Assembly: GCA_011800155.1 (NCBI GenBank)
Contig: CM022368.1
Coordinates: 4,216,001-4,280,000, forward strand
Source: Flammulina velutipes
Lineage: Eukaryota; Basidiomycota; Agaricomycetes; Agaricales; Physalacriaceae
Direction: 5' to 3'
DNA length: 64,000 bases
A program made the position numbers and the translations under genes. The number at the start of each line of letters is the position of its first letter. Position 1 is the stretch's first letter. Under the pieces are notes generated by a model that saw only the letters and a program-made list of their open reading frames with translations, ran no database searches and was not told the DNA's origin. Below are positions 1 through 10,583 of the stretch, one piece after another.

Positions 1-778
1 AAGATGGAGGACCGTCAGTGTTTGACAAGCAACCAATAATATCTGGCGGAGAGGTCGAAAAGAGAGAATAGTACGTCTCTTGCCATACGCCATGGCACAC
101 AGAACCTCCAACCGACTCGAAACAGGTAACGACGATGAGGATTCATCGCTTGATTCGCCTATGATTACACTTTGCTCGCTAAACGATAGCGATTTGAGTC
201 TATCGTTTCGGGTTATGACTTCATTCAAGGCAGAGCTGTATACTGCGCATCGAGTAAATGTGAGTGTTTTTCGTGACGTTATCATGAGCCACGGATTCCA
301 AGGGAAAGGCAGAGCGCCACCCTCGAACGTGATTTGGTGTAGGGATGCTCCAGTGTCGCATCTCTTTACGAAAGGTTCCCAAACGTCGATGTCGTGCAGG
401 CCACATAAATGCACGAGCCGTACACTGTGTCGAATAAGGGAATTGCGTTCGACGATGCTGCGCCAGTACGACACCGTTCGATGGGGTCCAGAGGATGCGC
501 ATATGACGCGACTGAAGAGGAAACGTCGAGTTGCCATGAAGAACATCGAGTTGATGAGCGACGCGTTTTTGTACGAAGCAGTGGTAGGGGGTAGAAATGA
601 CACGATTAGGTCGCAAGTTTCTACAGCTAATGCAGAAATCGATGGGCCAGGGTTCGACAAGCAATACGCGGAGTCGGTCTGTAAAGCATCAATGCATACA
701 CATGGAATACGTACACTATCAGTATCTTACGTTTCGTAGAGTCGAACCAGTAACGACGCATAATTCGACAGTCGACAT
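1..778 (-). CDS. F-box-like protein, C-terminus cut by window edge
   Basis: Two exons on the minus strand: a first exon of 16 codons from ATG at 778, a 52-nt intron (679-730; GTAAGA...TACAG), then an exon open to base 1, so at least 242 residues with the 3' end outside the window. Residues after about 30 (ISALAVETCDLIVSFL) resemble the first helix of an F-box, though the usual LPxE core is altered. The rest has no recognisable domain. It matches the layout of the next genes (F-box then a long LRR-like body), so a substrate-recruiting subunit of an SCF ubiquitin ligase is inferred. A decayed copy of its 5' part lies inverted at about 8055-8310. No in-frame stop is seen. Confidence 0.5.
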
Positions 779-877
779 GAAGGTAATAGACAGAATTTGG
801 ATAGAGGGGCGAAAACCAATAAATAAAACCTTATATAGATATACGAATACAATGATCGATCCAGTATGGTACACAGC

Positions 878-2298
878 TCAAAGGCATTCTTCAAATAATA
901 AAGATTCAATGTGGAACCGCCACAAATTGTCATCGAGAGACCGTCGCCACACCGCGAGAGCTTGAAGGCGTACCTCAATCAATCCGGATACGGCTACCAT
1001 GTGACTCCAATAATATTGGAAATTATCATGCACAGCCTCTGACGGACTACGTCCCGGCCCAACTGAGTACATATGGAATACCCTTAAGTGGCGCATAATG
1101 GGTATATCTTGTTGAAAGAAAAATAGAACGTCAGACTGAACATTATCAAAATTCAATAGACAATAAGCAAACAACCACACACCTTTTTAGGTTTATCCGT
1201 TGAAAAGTAGTTCATTCGTAAGTCAACGATCTGTGGAAATCGATTGATCGCTAATGTCATTACGGTTGGCTTCCACCTGACCACCGTAATTTCGAACGAC
1301 ACTAGTTCCGGCAAGCAAGGCACCCTGTTTTCAATTGAGTCTACGTCAACCACGTTGTCGATGACAATGTGGCGCAACGTAAGCCTACATTGTACCAAAA
1401 TACCGGTATGGAGGCGCCCGCGATAAATCGACAAGGATGTAAATCCGAGTGTAATTCTTGCATCGGCCGAAGGTGACAAGTTGATCAAATGGAGCCGTTT
1501 GACCGTGGTAGCGAAACGGTTCGTCAAGGCTTCCAATCGTGTCGCACTTTCGTCGTTGTCGTAACGTACACCGTCTAGTTCCAATGTTGACACCGAAATG
1601 TTCGTTCGAGGTAGATGAATACTGGATAGTTGTCGAACTGTAATGTCATCGACCGACAATCGCAGAATAGAGATATCGCGGGCTTCCAACAGATGCAGAA
1701 AACCAAAAGCAACAGAAGGTTCGTCGGACAGAACTGTAGCGCAACCGGTATCTATCAAGTCCAGCTCGAAGAGTCGCAGTCCGCGAAACTGTTCGCTTAA
1801 AGCGGTAGAGCAAACAGGTAGGTCGCAGTTCCAAAAAGATAGGACACGCAACGAATTCAAAGCACAAACAGTGTCGTATAAACCGAACGAGTCGTCAAAC
1901 GTACATTTGACGAATCGTAAAACGGTAAGATTTACGAAAATGTTCAGTTTTCCAAGAGCGGTCGCTGAAGTAGTTGGCGTAGAGTGGGACACAGTAACGC
2001 CGTTTGGGATTGACGCCATGATATGATCATCAGGCGACACGTTCCACAGTAAAGAACGCAACGTGGAGCTGCGGGATACGTCCCACGATGTGTTTCGAAT
2101 CAATATGCGGTGTACATATCGATATGCTAGTCTAGATGTTCGAAGAAGATGGTAGATATCCGAGACGTTGAGCATTGATGCAATATGACACCATAGCTCC
2201 AATGGCAAGGCGTAGAACCGATGACAAGAATGGTCCCTCAACGATATGCACGCGCGTTGTTCGGCCACTATAGAGTCACTGTCATTGAAGTTGCGCAT
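878..2298 (-). CDS. F-box / LRR-like protein, element cargo
   Basis: Two exons, 2298-1183 and 1135-878, joined by a 47-nt phase-0 intron (GTGTGT...TTCAG) give about 457 residues. Residues 31-60 (ALPLELWCHIASMLNVSDIY) form a good F-box core, followed by leucine-rich segments with repeated LxxLRxLxF-type strings typical of F-box/LRR proteins. The C-terminus (VFHMYS ... EVRLQALAVWRR) matches the C-terminus of the gene at 4912-6447, so the two are paralogues. Known role of the family: the F-box binds Skp1 and the C-terminal repeats select substrates for ubiquitination. The target cannot be told from sequence. The reading frame is intact and the start gives the full F-box. Confidence 0.7.
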
Positions 2299-2779
2299 CC
2301 AATAATAGGGACCAATTAGACAGCCAGTTGATACCGGCTGTTTATAAAGGTACCCTGTCTCTCTACAACAAAACGCTTAGGTTATGAATCATGATAATAT
2401 CCGACTTACCGATATAGAAACGTACCACATCTATCGTGTAGTCGAAGAAAATAATGCATGGTCAGACATGGCAGTTTGGAACGCACTATATATAGCAGTA
2501 CGACGTACATAAATACAGTTTGGCTAACACGATCGAGGATCGCTGACCGTCGATCCCAAACGATCAATGTACCTGATCGAACTTTGTTTTAATTAGAAAT
2601 TGAGATACATTCTCTCCATTCTAGAACCAGACTTGGAAGTAACCGCCCACGCTTCTAACTCAAACGAGATCGCGTCAACGCAGATCGCATGATATATTGA
2701 GTCTCGAATTTCGGTCAGATGCGATTGCGACCTAAGAGGAGTCAGTGCGAATAACGAAGGTAGTATTAGTACAAACGAC
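2299..2779. other. Intergenic spacer
   Basis: 481 bp between two minus-strand F-box-like genes, probably promoter of the 878-2298 gene. AT-rich, with a TATA-like stretch (actatatatagc) near 2485. No coding or RNA feature seen. Confidence 0.5.
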
Positions 2780-3834
2780 TCACATTTTATATCGTGACTT
2801 AGACCGCATTACGAAACATATAGAAACGTACTGAAGATGTCGTCCAAATTTTAACAGAACGCGGAGCGCGTCCCAATGCGAAGGTTCAAAATATGACGCA
2901 TACACACGGATGTGAAGAGAGTCAAGGAATGGTGAGCTGAGGGCCCACGATACGATGTTGTTACGTGGACTGCTAAAGTCACGGGGAAAGCAATTGATTT
3001 TGATCGACCTAAGAATCGACATGTCAACAAGGGATACTTTGTCGAAAGGGAGAGGTTTGGTAGCTGTCACGAATGTCAGACGGAATATGCGATATAATAC
3101 AAACACATACTAGATTGAATAAGAGAAAGACGCATGAGTGTGCTCTTGAACCTGGTTATAGTTCGAAGTCCCAGTTCTGATTGCGCCGCAATGGAAAAGT
3201 GTTCGATGGGTGATCGTAGAACAACGTCGTTCAGCCACAGAAGCGATATGGCTTCATCGACATGATCAATCGGCAAGAAAGAACACCTGACTAGCGACGC
3301 TGACACCGTTCCTTGGTAGATGCGGGAAGGAACGAATTCGGTAGCAAATATCACGAGATTGTGCATATGATTTGCGTACTGTGTCACGATGTTGACGCTC
3401 TCGCCAGACGTAGTACAATTCATCAGACGCACATCGCCTACGTTCCGGACCATATCATCGAGCACGCCTACGCGAAGTGTGGTGGTGTTTATAGAGTGGA
3501 GACGAAGCATCAAGTGGGACGGATGATGTAGTTGACCCAATACGTCCATGATGATTACGACAGTGTCGAACTCGGCTTCACCGTTAATGTTCGATATGTC
3601 GACTTCGTAGATATACGATATGAGATGCGTGTGAGTGGGAATCCTAAGGAACGACGAAGGAGTTTTTGCCGGCGAAAGACTCAATCGGTTCCAGAGGCGA
3701 TGGCGGCATATCGGCAAGAACAAGGAGTTAACGGTAGACAGAAGAACAGCGTCCGATATCGTCCAAATGAAGTGTATAGCTACCTCTTCTAGAACGAAGA
3801 AAGGTAGAACAGGATCAATAAGCTTCGAAAACAT
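2780..3834 (-). CDS. Divergent F-box-like protein, element cargo
   Basis: Exon 1 runs from ATG at 3834 (an upstream in-frame ATG at 3882 is possible) to a GTATGT donor near 3111. The acceptor (GTGACAG) opens exon 2, which ends at 2780. The product is about 335 residues. The N-terminus (IDPVLPFFVLEEVAIHFIWT) keeps the hydrophobic spacing of an F-box but not the LPxE signature. The body is leucine-rich without clear repeats. It sits between two better F-box genes on the same strand and is probably a diverged member of the same array. SCF-adaptor function is inferred from context rather than shown. Confidence 0.5.
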
Positions 3835-4911
3835 AAGGATGCAGGTGACGCGTGAGTGGATGAATGAGTGAAGAAAATACACCGTTTTACTATAGATTCA
3901 TACGTTTTTATAGGATTATCGAACAAGCTATGCAGTTACCCATAGACAGCAACCAACATTGATTTTCACATACATACAAATGATCTATCACAAGTATTTG
4001 GTTTGCGCCACATTAATGAACGATATCGTAAAACTTCCACGTCGCGGCGTTTAGTTCGATAACATGACCTCAATACATTTAATGGTAATTGGCTTCGACA
4101 CCACTTTCGATCGCGTCATGAGAGCGCAAATACAACTGATAAATATGCGCCACATATATCGAGATGGTCATGTGAATCATTAAAGGTACGCGTCATGATC
4201 ATAAGATCAATTGGTGATGACGACGATGGCGGGTACGCCAGGACACACGATCACGCATAACATATGATCAGGTCTCAAGGTGAGTCATGTGCCGTAATAT
4301 TGCGCCACACTAAGTTCCGGTGACAGTGCGGAATAGTGATTATAAATTCACAATGTACGCCACTGAAATAACAAGCTATAGCTGTGTAAAATACATGTGA
4401 CAGTCAATTGTATTTCACCGCACTATTACAATTTCAACACCCACTCCGTTAGTCAACCGTTTAGGACCTTTTAGGACTTTCCGCCAATTTAAGCATATCG
4501 GTTCGTACTACACATGACGATTGATTATATTGCACTCCACGATCTATAGGCGGTGTTAGGCGCAGTATTCTGTTAACAACGCTAAACGGAATTTCAAATA
4601 GTCCAAATGAACGGATCTTGTCTCCTTTGTACGCGGTTAAGGAAACTGACAGTGGCTTTATACGGATAATCGTGTGTTCATTATTTCAAACATGTCGCCA
4701 CACTATTCAAAGCACCGCAGTACACCTTATTGCGTTAAATCGAACTATAACAAGCACACGACAAACTCCTGTTTAAGTCACCCGAAAAAAAGGGTACCAG
4801 TCGATATGTGACATTTCAGGATTTTAAACCGTCGAGATATATATGTCCACAAACAAATACATTTGGTACATAGAGTGACCCGATATTGTACAGTACATAC
4901 TAAATTTACGT
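3835..4911. other. Non-coding spacer with repeated GCGCCACA octamers
   Basis: About 1.1 kb, AT-rich, no credible ORF. It holds three copies of the octamer GCGCCACA (4005-4012, 4147-4154, 4302-4309) and one near match (tcgccaca near 4695). The same octamer recurs elsewhere in the window. It lies upstream of the 2780-3834 gene and downstream of the 4912-6447 gene. Confidence 0.45.
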
Positions 4912-6447
4912 TTACCACATTGGTTTCTCGACGTGCATGAACCATTCGTCTCTTGAAGAATCGCGTCTCCATACAGCGTGTAACTGCAATCGAACTTCTA
5001 CCAGCAAATTCAACCTTGTCATGCCGGAGAAACCGTCAGTGAGATATAGAGACAACGCTCGATCCTTGTCGGTTGAGTACAGATGGAAAACTTTCAGTTT
5101 TGGTAGCAGTGGAAGGAAGCGGAACGGAAAAGAGCTCAAAAATTCCTGCCGAAGTTTTAGTAACACGTATAGAATGTAATGCACACTCACATAGGTGGGG
5201 GGATTTCCACCGGCGTACGACACTCTGAACTCCTCAACTCCGGGAAAAGTCTGCACTGCGCAGTGAATCACTTCTATGTCCCAGTTTGTCAACGACAAAC
5301 GCATAGTTCGCAGACGCGGAAACGTCAACGGCATGTAATGCGCCAACACATCCGGGCGAATTGCGCCCGAAATAACGATGTCAGTGAGACGATCGGCAAT
5401 GTTGAACGATTTAAGAGGGTGGATGGTGCCATGATACGTCTTGATGTTCGGAAGGGGGGGTGACGATGGTAGTGGGATTAGGACGGTCCACGGAAGGATA
5501 CGGAAATGCTCCAACGCGTTCAAAGCACGGAGGAATTGCGAAGTATACAATCCGAATTCTTGTAGAACCGCTACGAATGGATAGAAGCTGACCGATGATA
5601 TTTCGAGTAAGCGCACACGAGATAGCATATCTGGTTGATTGAGGATGACCGAGGTGAAGATATGACGTGAAGTGTAAACGTTCCAGTCGATGCGAAGTAC
5701 CTTGAGGTGAGGGAGCGTGATAAGATTCAAGGCGCCTAACCTGTTCACGGCAGGCAGAGGTACTTGACTGAAAAGAGGCCACGATAGTTCCAGGAGGTCG
5801 AGCTCCCGAAGTTTGAGCGTACGGAAGCGCGATATATCGTCGGTGGAACACGACGACATAGTACAGTCGTAGAACGATAGATAGTTGAGACGAGGGAATG
5901 AGTGTATGATGCTGAAGACGTCGGAGTTGGGCGCAAAAGAGAAATGCGCGAACTGTAGAGTGCGCAAGTTAAGGAACTCTGCAAGGCGTGGCATGACGAG
6001 TTGCAACGAATCAATATGTTTATATCGAGATTGGATGGAGAGAACACGCACGGCCATACTTCGATTTTGGTCCTTGTAGCTATTGGAGCATTCGTTTAAG
6101 ACGGACAACCGATTGACGTTCCATTTTTGTACTCGAAGAAGCGCGTCGATGGACATAGAGTAGACGAAATGGCTGGTGCACGACAACCGATGGAGATCAA
6201 AAGGGTCCAAATACGAACAAATCTCGGACCACAATTCCGGAGGGAGCGCCGGCAAATGAAGGTGAGAGCGTTGTAGCATAATGCGCCTAACGTCGTAGTT
6301 TAACCGCTGGTTGGCGAGTGTAGTGACGAAGGGACGATGAACAGGATACTCGTCCCACTCATTTCGAATTCTATAGACCGTTAGAAATAATCGAGAAGAA
6401 TAACAACGCTCGTACGGGAGAAAAGGAGGTATGGATTGAAGCGTCAT
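4912..6447 (-). CDS. F-box / LRR-like protein, element cargo
   Basis: A 511-codon frame. A 45-nt in-frame segment beginning GTGAGTGTGC and ending TTCGGCAG near 5143-5187 has all marks of an intron, so the mature protein is probably 496 residues. The F-box is clear at about residues 67-90 (LPALPPELWSEICSYLDPFD), followed by about 400 residues with LRR-like strings (LRTLQFAHF, LKVLRIDW, LRTMRLSLTNW). The C-terminal block (VFHLYS ... EVRLQLHAVWRRD) is shared with the gene at 878-2298, marking a duplication. Predicted role: substrate receptor of an SCF ubiquitin ligase. Codon and base style match the neighbouring Helitron genes rather than the host genes right of 19.3 kb. Confidence 0.75.
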   Translation of the reverse strand: MTLQSIPPFLPYERCYSSRLFLTVYRIRNEWDEYPVHRPFVTTLANQRLNYDVRRIMLQRSHLHLPALPPELWSEICSYLDPFDLHRLSCTSHFVYSMSIDALLRVQKWNVNRLSVLNECSNSYKDQNRSMAVRVLSIQSRYKHIDSLQLVMPRLAEFLNLRTLQFAHFSFAPNSDVFSIIHSFPRLNYLSFYDCTMSSCSTDDISRFRTLKLRELDLLELSWPLFSQVPLPAVNRLGALNLITLPHLKVLRIDWNVYTSRHIFTSVILNQPDMLSRVRLLEISSVSFYPFVAVLQEFGLYTSQFLRALNALEHFRILPWTVLIPLPSSPPLPNIKTYHGTIHPLKSFNIADRLTDIVISGAIRPDVLAHYMPLTFPRLRTMRLSLTNWDIEVIHCAVQTFPGVEEFRVSYAGGNPPTYVSVHYILYVLLKLRQEFLSSFPFRFLPLLPKLKVFHLYSTDKDRALSLYLTDGFSGMTRLNLLVEVRLQLHAVWRRDSSRDEWFMHVEKPMW

Positions 6448-6582
6448 GCCAGAATGGAGCGAGTACGAAACTATGTGTGAACACGGCCTATATATACAAT
6501 TTTATTTTTGTCACGCCTTAAACTACTATGAATACAAATACATTGAGTTTACAAACATCGCCTAATTCAATCGATACAATAC

Positions 6583-7338
6583 TCAAAAAAAGAAATCGAA
6601 CGAGAGTTCCTCCCCTGCGTCATTAACAGGACGTCCCCCAACCATTTGGTTGTCTTTGTCTCGGAAAACGAGACTGTCAGATACCACGCGAAGAGCAGGA
6701 CAGAAAGTAGGACGGGAGGTAATAGGGCGACGACAAGTTGGACATGCGTACAGCAAATCAGGAACGTTTGGATACTCGAGTTCGTCAGTGTAGACTTCAT
6801 TATCGAATGTTGACTGAATAGCAGCATGCTGAACTCTATCCAGCAGAGGGTGGGGATCGAGTGCGCCTTCCATTCTTCGCGTATCCGTAAACTTGAATAG
6901 GTTGAGGAGACATATCTCGCAGAAGAAATGACCGCAAGGGGAGATACTGAAAATCCGTAAGTATCGAACTCACTAACCACCATTTACGTACACGCAAGGT
7001 CTGTCGACGGTATCGGTGCATATCGCGCACAGCGTCTCTTGGTAGAGAGATTCCATGTCCTATTAACAGAACCATCAGTTTGCATACCAAAGCCCATAGC
7101 AGTTACTCACTTCCTCGGCACGTCCTTCTGCATCAACGACCAAAATTCGAAGCTGCTTATTTGCCTCCCGCACATCGATCAGGCGGTTCTTGAGCCTCCT
7201 TACAGTCTAAGGACATTTAGGGACTATATACAGGAAAAATAACGAACATACCTTGGACAATATAATGTTCTCTTGAAACATCAAATCGTCCACCCTGGAA
7301 GGCGGGCGGTCACGACGAACGGGTCTTTCGGCTGGCAT
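6583..7338 (-). CDS. RING-finger (C3HC4) protein, probable E3 ubiquitin ligase
   Basis: Four exons on the minus strand. ATG at 7338 opens a basic N-terminus, then a short helical, probably coiled-coil stretch (LKNRLIDVREANKQLRIL). Splicing at GTACGT near 6990 joins the halves of the RING: CAIC, then PCGHFFCEIC, then after an unusually long 55-residue insert CPTC. All eight metal ligands (seven Cys, one His) are present, so two zinc ions can bind. RING proteins recruit E2 enzymes and act as ubiquitin ligases. It lies between F-box genes and a TET/JBP-like gene inside the presumed Helitron and reads as cargo. The stop is at 6583 after an acidic, phenylalanine-rich tail. Exon boundaries are hand-built. 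Confidence 0.75.
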
Positions 7339-8997
7339 AGTTAACGTACAAAGAGTTACACGTCTCGTTATATACGGCGTGTTATAACCGTTACCGATAA
7401 AACTAGCTGAGTAATTAAATGATACTCCACGTTAGGGGATGCGAACTCGTCAATCGCGAAGTTGAAATAAAGCGTACCAATCCAGAGTGTGGGAAGAACC
7501 AAACGTAGTAGTTCGCGGTTGGCTTGTAAGGCACTAAAACAGGTGACTCGATTGTCAAAGACTCCCCATAACAAACACAATCCGGACCTAAAGCCTCTGT
7601 CACTGCGGAGGTACCTTTTTTTAAAGATGCTGGGCGTAACACGGGATACGAATAAATGTAACATAGGCGACCCGTGTCAACGAAATTAACGCACGACTAT
7701 ATCGATTACCAGCGGGTATAATCGAATTGACTTTTTTTCAAAAGCCGCGTTGGGCATGCAGTAACATAGGGAACCACACATGTTCAATGACGAAGCGTAA
7801 TGTGCCGCCTCGACGCATACTTAGATGACGGTGTTGCAGCGCCGATCACGTTGGAGACATATTTGAAGCGGAGTTTCAAAATTGTTCAAGCCGAATTTGC
7901 CTATTTGCGGATACTCGTTCGTATATACTGCTCTATGTAAAGCGGTTGAAAGTTGGGGTACATCATGACCATATAATACGTACCAATAATGCAACGATTT
8001 CAGAAATAGGCCAACATATACGGGTTTTTATTGTCTTAAAAAAACCGTAAAATCGAGGTACTGGTTCGTCTCTACTAAATGTAATATACTGTAAACGTAC
8101 TGATTCCTTGTGTACGCATTAATGCTACTTATACCGACTCAGCGTATTGTGTGTCGAACCGCGCACGATATATTTCTGCATTAGGTTTGTAAACTTGCGA
8201 CCCAATGGTGTCATTTATATCCTGTACCACTATTTCGTACGAAAACGAGTCGCTCGTCAACTATATGTTCTGCATGTAAACTCGACGTTTCTGTTGCGGT
8301 TTCCAGTACGATGAGCAATATTTCATGTTAAGTGGCGCATTTAAAAGTATCGTGGGAATTTCGGCGTTTAATAACCTGACGAATTCGGTAGCTCGTTCAA
8401 GGAAGCGATACGGCAGTGAGTGTTGTGTTACATTGGTAATGTGTAAGAAGGGAGGGCGCACTATTATTCATATCCATTATCTTGTCTGGCACTCTTTTTT
8501 GTGTGCGCGCGTCTATCAAACCATACGACGCGCATATAATAAGCGCTTCGTATCGGAGGTTAACGGTATGCTGACGGAATTCTAATATTATACTTTCCGA
8601 TATCGGTAGAAATCGGAAGAATACATGTATTTAAAGCCAAGCAACGCGCACTTTGGTTCCCTGACTTAGTTTGCTAAACGCTGCCCGTCTCCAACGCACA
8701 CCGGTGTCATACAGTGCGTAACGTAAGAAGCCGACTTCGCTTTATTAAACAGCACGCGATAACTAAGCAATAAAAAAAGATACTACTCAAAGGCAAGTCA
8801 TCCGTTCATATGAGTTTACCCATATCGTATAGACCGTTTTGGACGTCAAACCGTAAGATTGCTGCGGACGTCTGGAAACGTCGCGTGATACCGTGCATGA
8901 ACGGTAAGACTGCTGCCAATGCACGGTACTACGCGTCGTGCGTTGTTTTTGAAATGAAATCGAGTTTACTGTCATATCACTGAAGCAATAACACTAG
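7339..8997. other. Non-coding spacer containing a gene relic
   Basis: About 1.66 kb between the RING gene and the divergently transcribed dioxygenase gene. Apart from the F-box gene relic at about 8055-8310 I see no coding exon with support. Short frames at 7415-7642 are not credible on their own. The right part should hold the dioxygenase promoter. Confidence 0.5.
8055..8310 (+). pseudogene. Inverted relic of the F-box-like gene at 1-778
   Basis: The plus strand here aligns by eye with the minus strand of about 530-760: shared strings include aaacttgcgacc, ttctgcattag and actcgacgttt, in the same order and spacing, with frequent substitutions. The match crosses the other copy's intron, but here the acceptor CAG has changed to TAT and the frame is broken. 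It is therefore an old genomic duplicate of the 5' part of that gene, about 7.5 kb away in opposite orientation. Similarity fades after the block ending near 8300. Confidence 0.7.
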
Positions 8998-10436
8998 ATG
9001 CCTAACACCAATCGCCTGACGACGACGTACGCGAATAGTGAGATCGAAAAGGACGATCAGACCATACGCAAGGTAAGATATCAACGCTACCCTTCAAATA
9101 AATCTATACCTAAACATCAAGACGGCCAGACAACCATCGAATTGAATGAAGAAGATAAAGGAGTGTCCGGAAGCGATTTGAACGACGTAGTATTGACGAT
9201 GAACGATGTGTACAGCTACTGCGAAGGAAAAGGTCAAGACAGTGGTTACACAGACAAAGAGTACGTGTGATTAGCAACATCACATATTGTGGAAAAATTA
9301 TAAAACCATATAGACAAAGTGACAAACGACGTCCGTACACGCGTCACGACAAGGAGATTAATTTTGGTAGAGAGGCCAAACGCATAGCTGAAACAGCTCA
9401 ACGACCAGAAAACACAAGTAGGTCTATACAAATCAACGAAATGAATACAAGGTTGAAAAGTGTACTAGCAATATGTATCCAATTCAACTTCGAGCTGGCC
9501 ACAAAAGGCGGACATAGAGAGCGAACGAGCGAACTCAGTGTTAACAAAGCGCCGAAAAGTACAAGTACGTGGGACGATTTGACACCACGTCGCATGGTAT
9601 CGTCCGATAACGTCGACATTCTGTACCATTTTCCAAGATTTATCAAAGAGGCCGGCACGGTATGGTACATCGTTATCATATGATACGCGAATACTAAACA
9701 AATCGACCCAGACTATGATATCGAATAGACTAGTCGAATTCGGCCGATCACAAAAACTGTCGGTCGGTGCGGGCGCGGACAGTAAACAGAGAAACAAAGC
9801 CAGCGCCTTCAGGAAAACGAAAGGCGCCGTGTTTGGTTGTTGTATATTGACGAGAGTTTGGCACGGTATCGGACACTCTGTAAGGATACTTAAATATGAA
9901 TAAACGGAAGCTAACAGTAGCATCAACAGCATGAAGACGGCGTCATATCTACAGCATTCCTCCAAAGCGCGCGGGGGTACGGGAAGTCAATGTCTCTTCT
10001 TAACGACCTCCGATTCTTGTCTGTTCGGGTTAATTCCGCTCTACAAAAGATTGACGTCAAGCAGTACGACGCGCTTGCTACGTTGGTTCGTATGGCAGAA
10101 GAGAAGTACCCTCACGTGAAGGCAATGGCTGTTTTAGATCCCCTATTGATGGAGGGACGCGCAATTCAGTATAACAGACAAACACCTCTTCACGCCGATC
10201 GACAAGATCCTGCCAACGGGTGGGCATTTATCGTCGTGCTTGGTAAAGTCACGAGCGGCACTATGTACTTCCCACGTCTAAACCATCGTGTTCGATACAT
10301 CTCTGGGGACGCCGTCGTCGTACGGGGTAAATTATTGCAGCACGAAGTAGAGGCTTGGGAAGGCGACCAACGAATTTCGATTGCACATTTTACACACGCA
10401 GCCTTGTGGAGGGAGTTCGGCATGGAATGTCCTTGA
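8998..10436 (+). CDS. TET/JBP-type 2-oxoglutarate/Fe(II) dioxygenase
   Basis: Hand-spliced exons 8998-9072, 9130-9260, 9314-9659, 9712-9879 and 9930-10436 keep one frame of 408 residues; a further 51-nt in-frame intron at 9418-9468 is possible. The C-terminal domain carries the family signature: NRQTPLHADRQDP (iron-binding H-x-D), then a strand ending FPRL, then GDAVVVRGKLLQHEV (distal His) and EGDQRISIAHFTH (2-oxoglutarate-binding Arg). This matches fungal Tet_JBP proteins, which oxidise 5-methylcytosine or thymine in DNA. The N-terminal half is low-complexity and charged. It reads with the Rep/helicase and lies 2.2 kb upstream of it, so transposon cargo is inferred. Substrate is not proven; the catalytic residues are all present. 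The start is the first ATG that keeps the frame. Confidence 0.82.
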
Positions 10437-10583
10437 CGGATCATGGACGATCTACTTACAAGTGGGAATACGAATATTTTAGAACATATTTTTGAAGTTG
10501 AGAACGATCAATGAATACACATACATTCCATACAATACAATTCGTTTACAGTAATAATGAAAAAGAAGGAGAAAGTTCACCAT

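Noticed and set aside
80..739. Plus-strand open frame of 219 codons at the left edge
   Set aside because: It is antisense to the minus-strand F-box-like gene, whose frame continues through an intron and has a paralogous relic; the plus frame has no motif.
1643..2026. Plus-strand frame inside the 878-2298 gene
   Set aside because: Antisense shadow of the F-box/LRR coding exon; Ser/Arg-rich composition is typical of a shadow frame.
7368..7664. Overlapping minus-strand frames right of the RING gene
   Set aside because: Two frames overlap each other, neither has a motif or a paralogue in the window.
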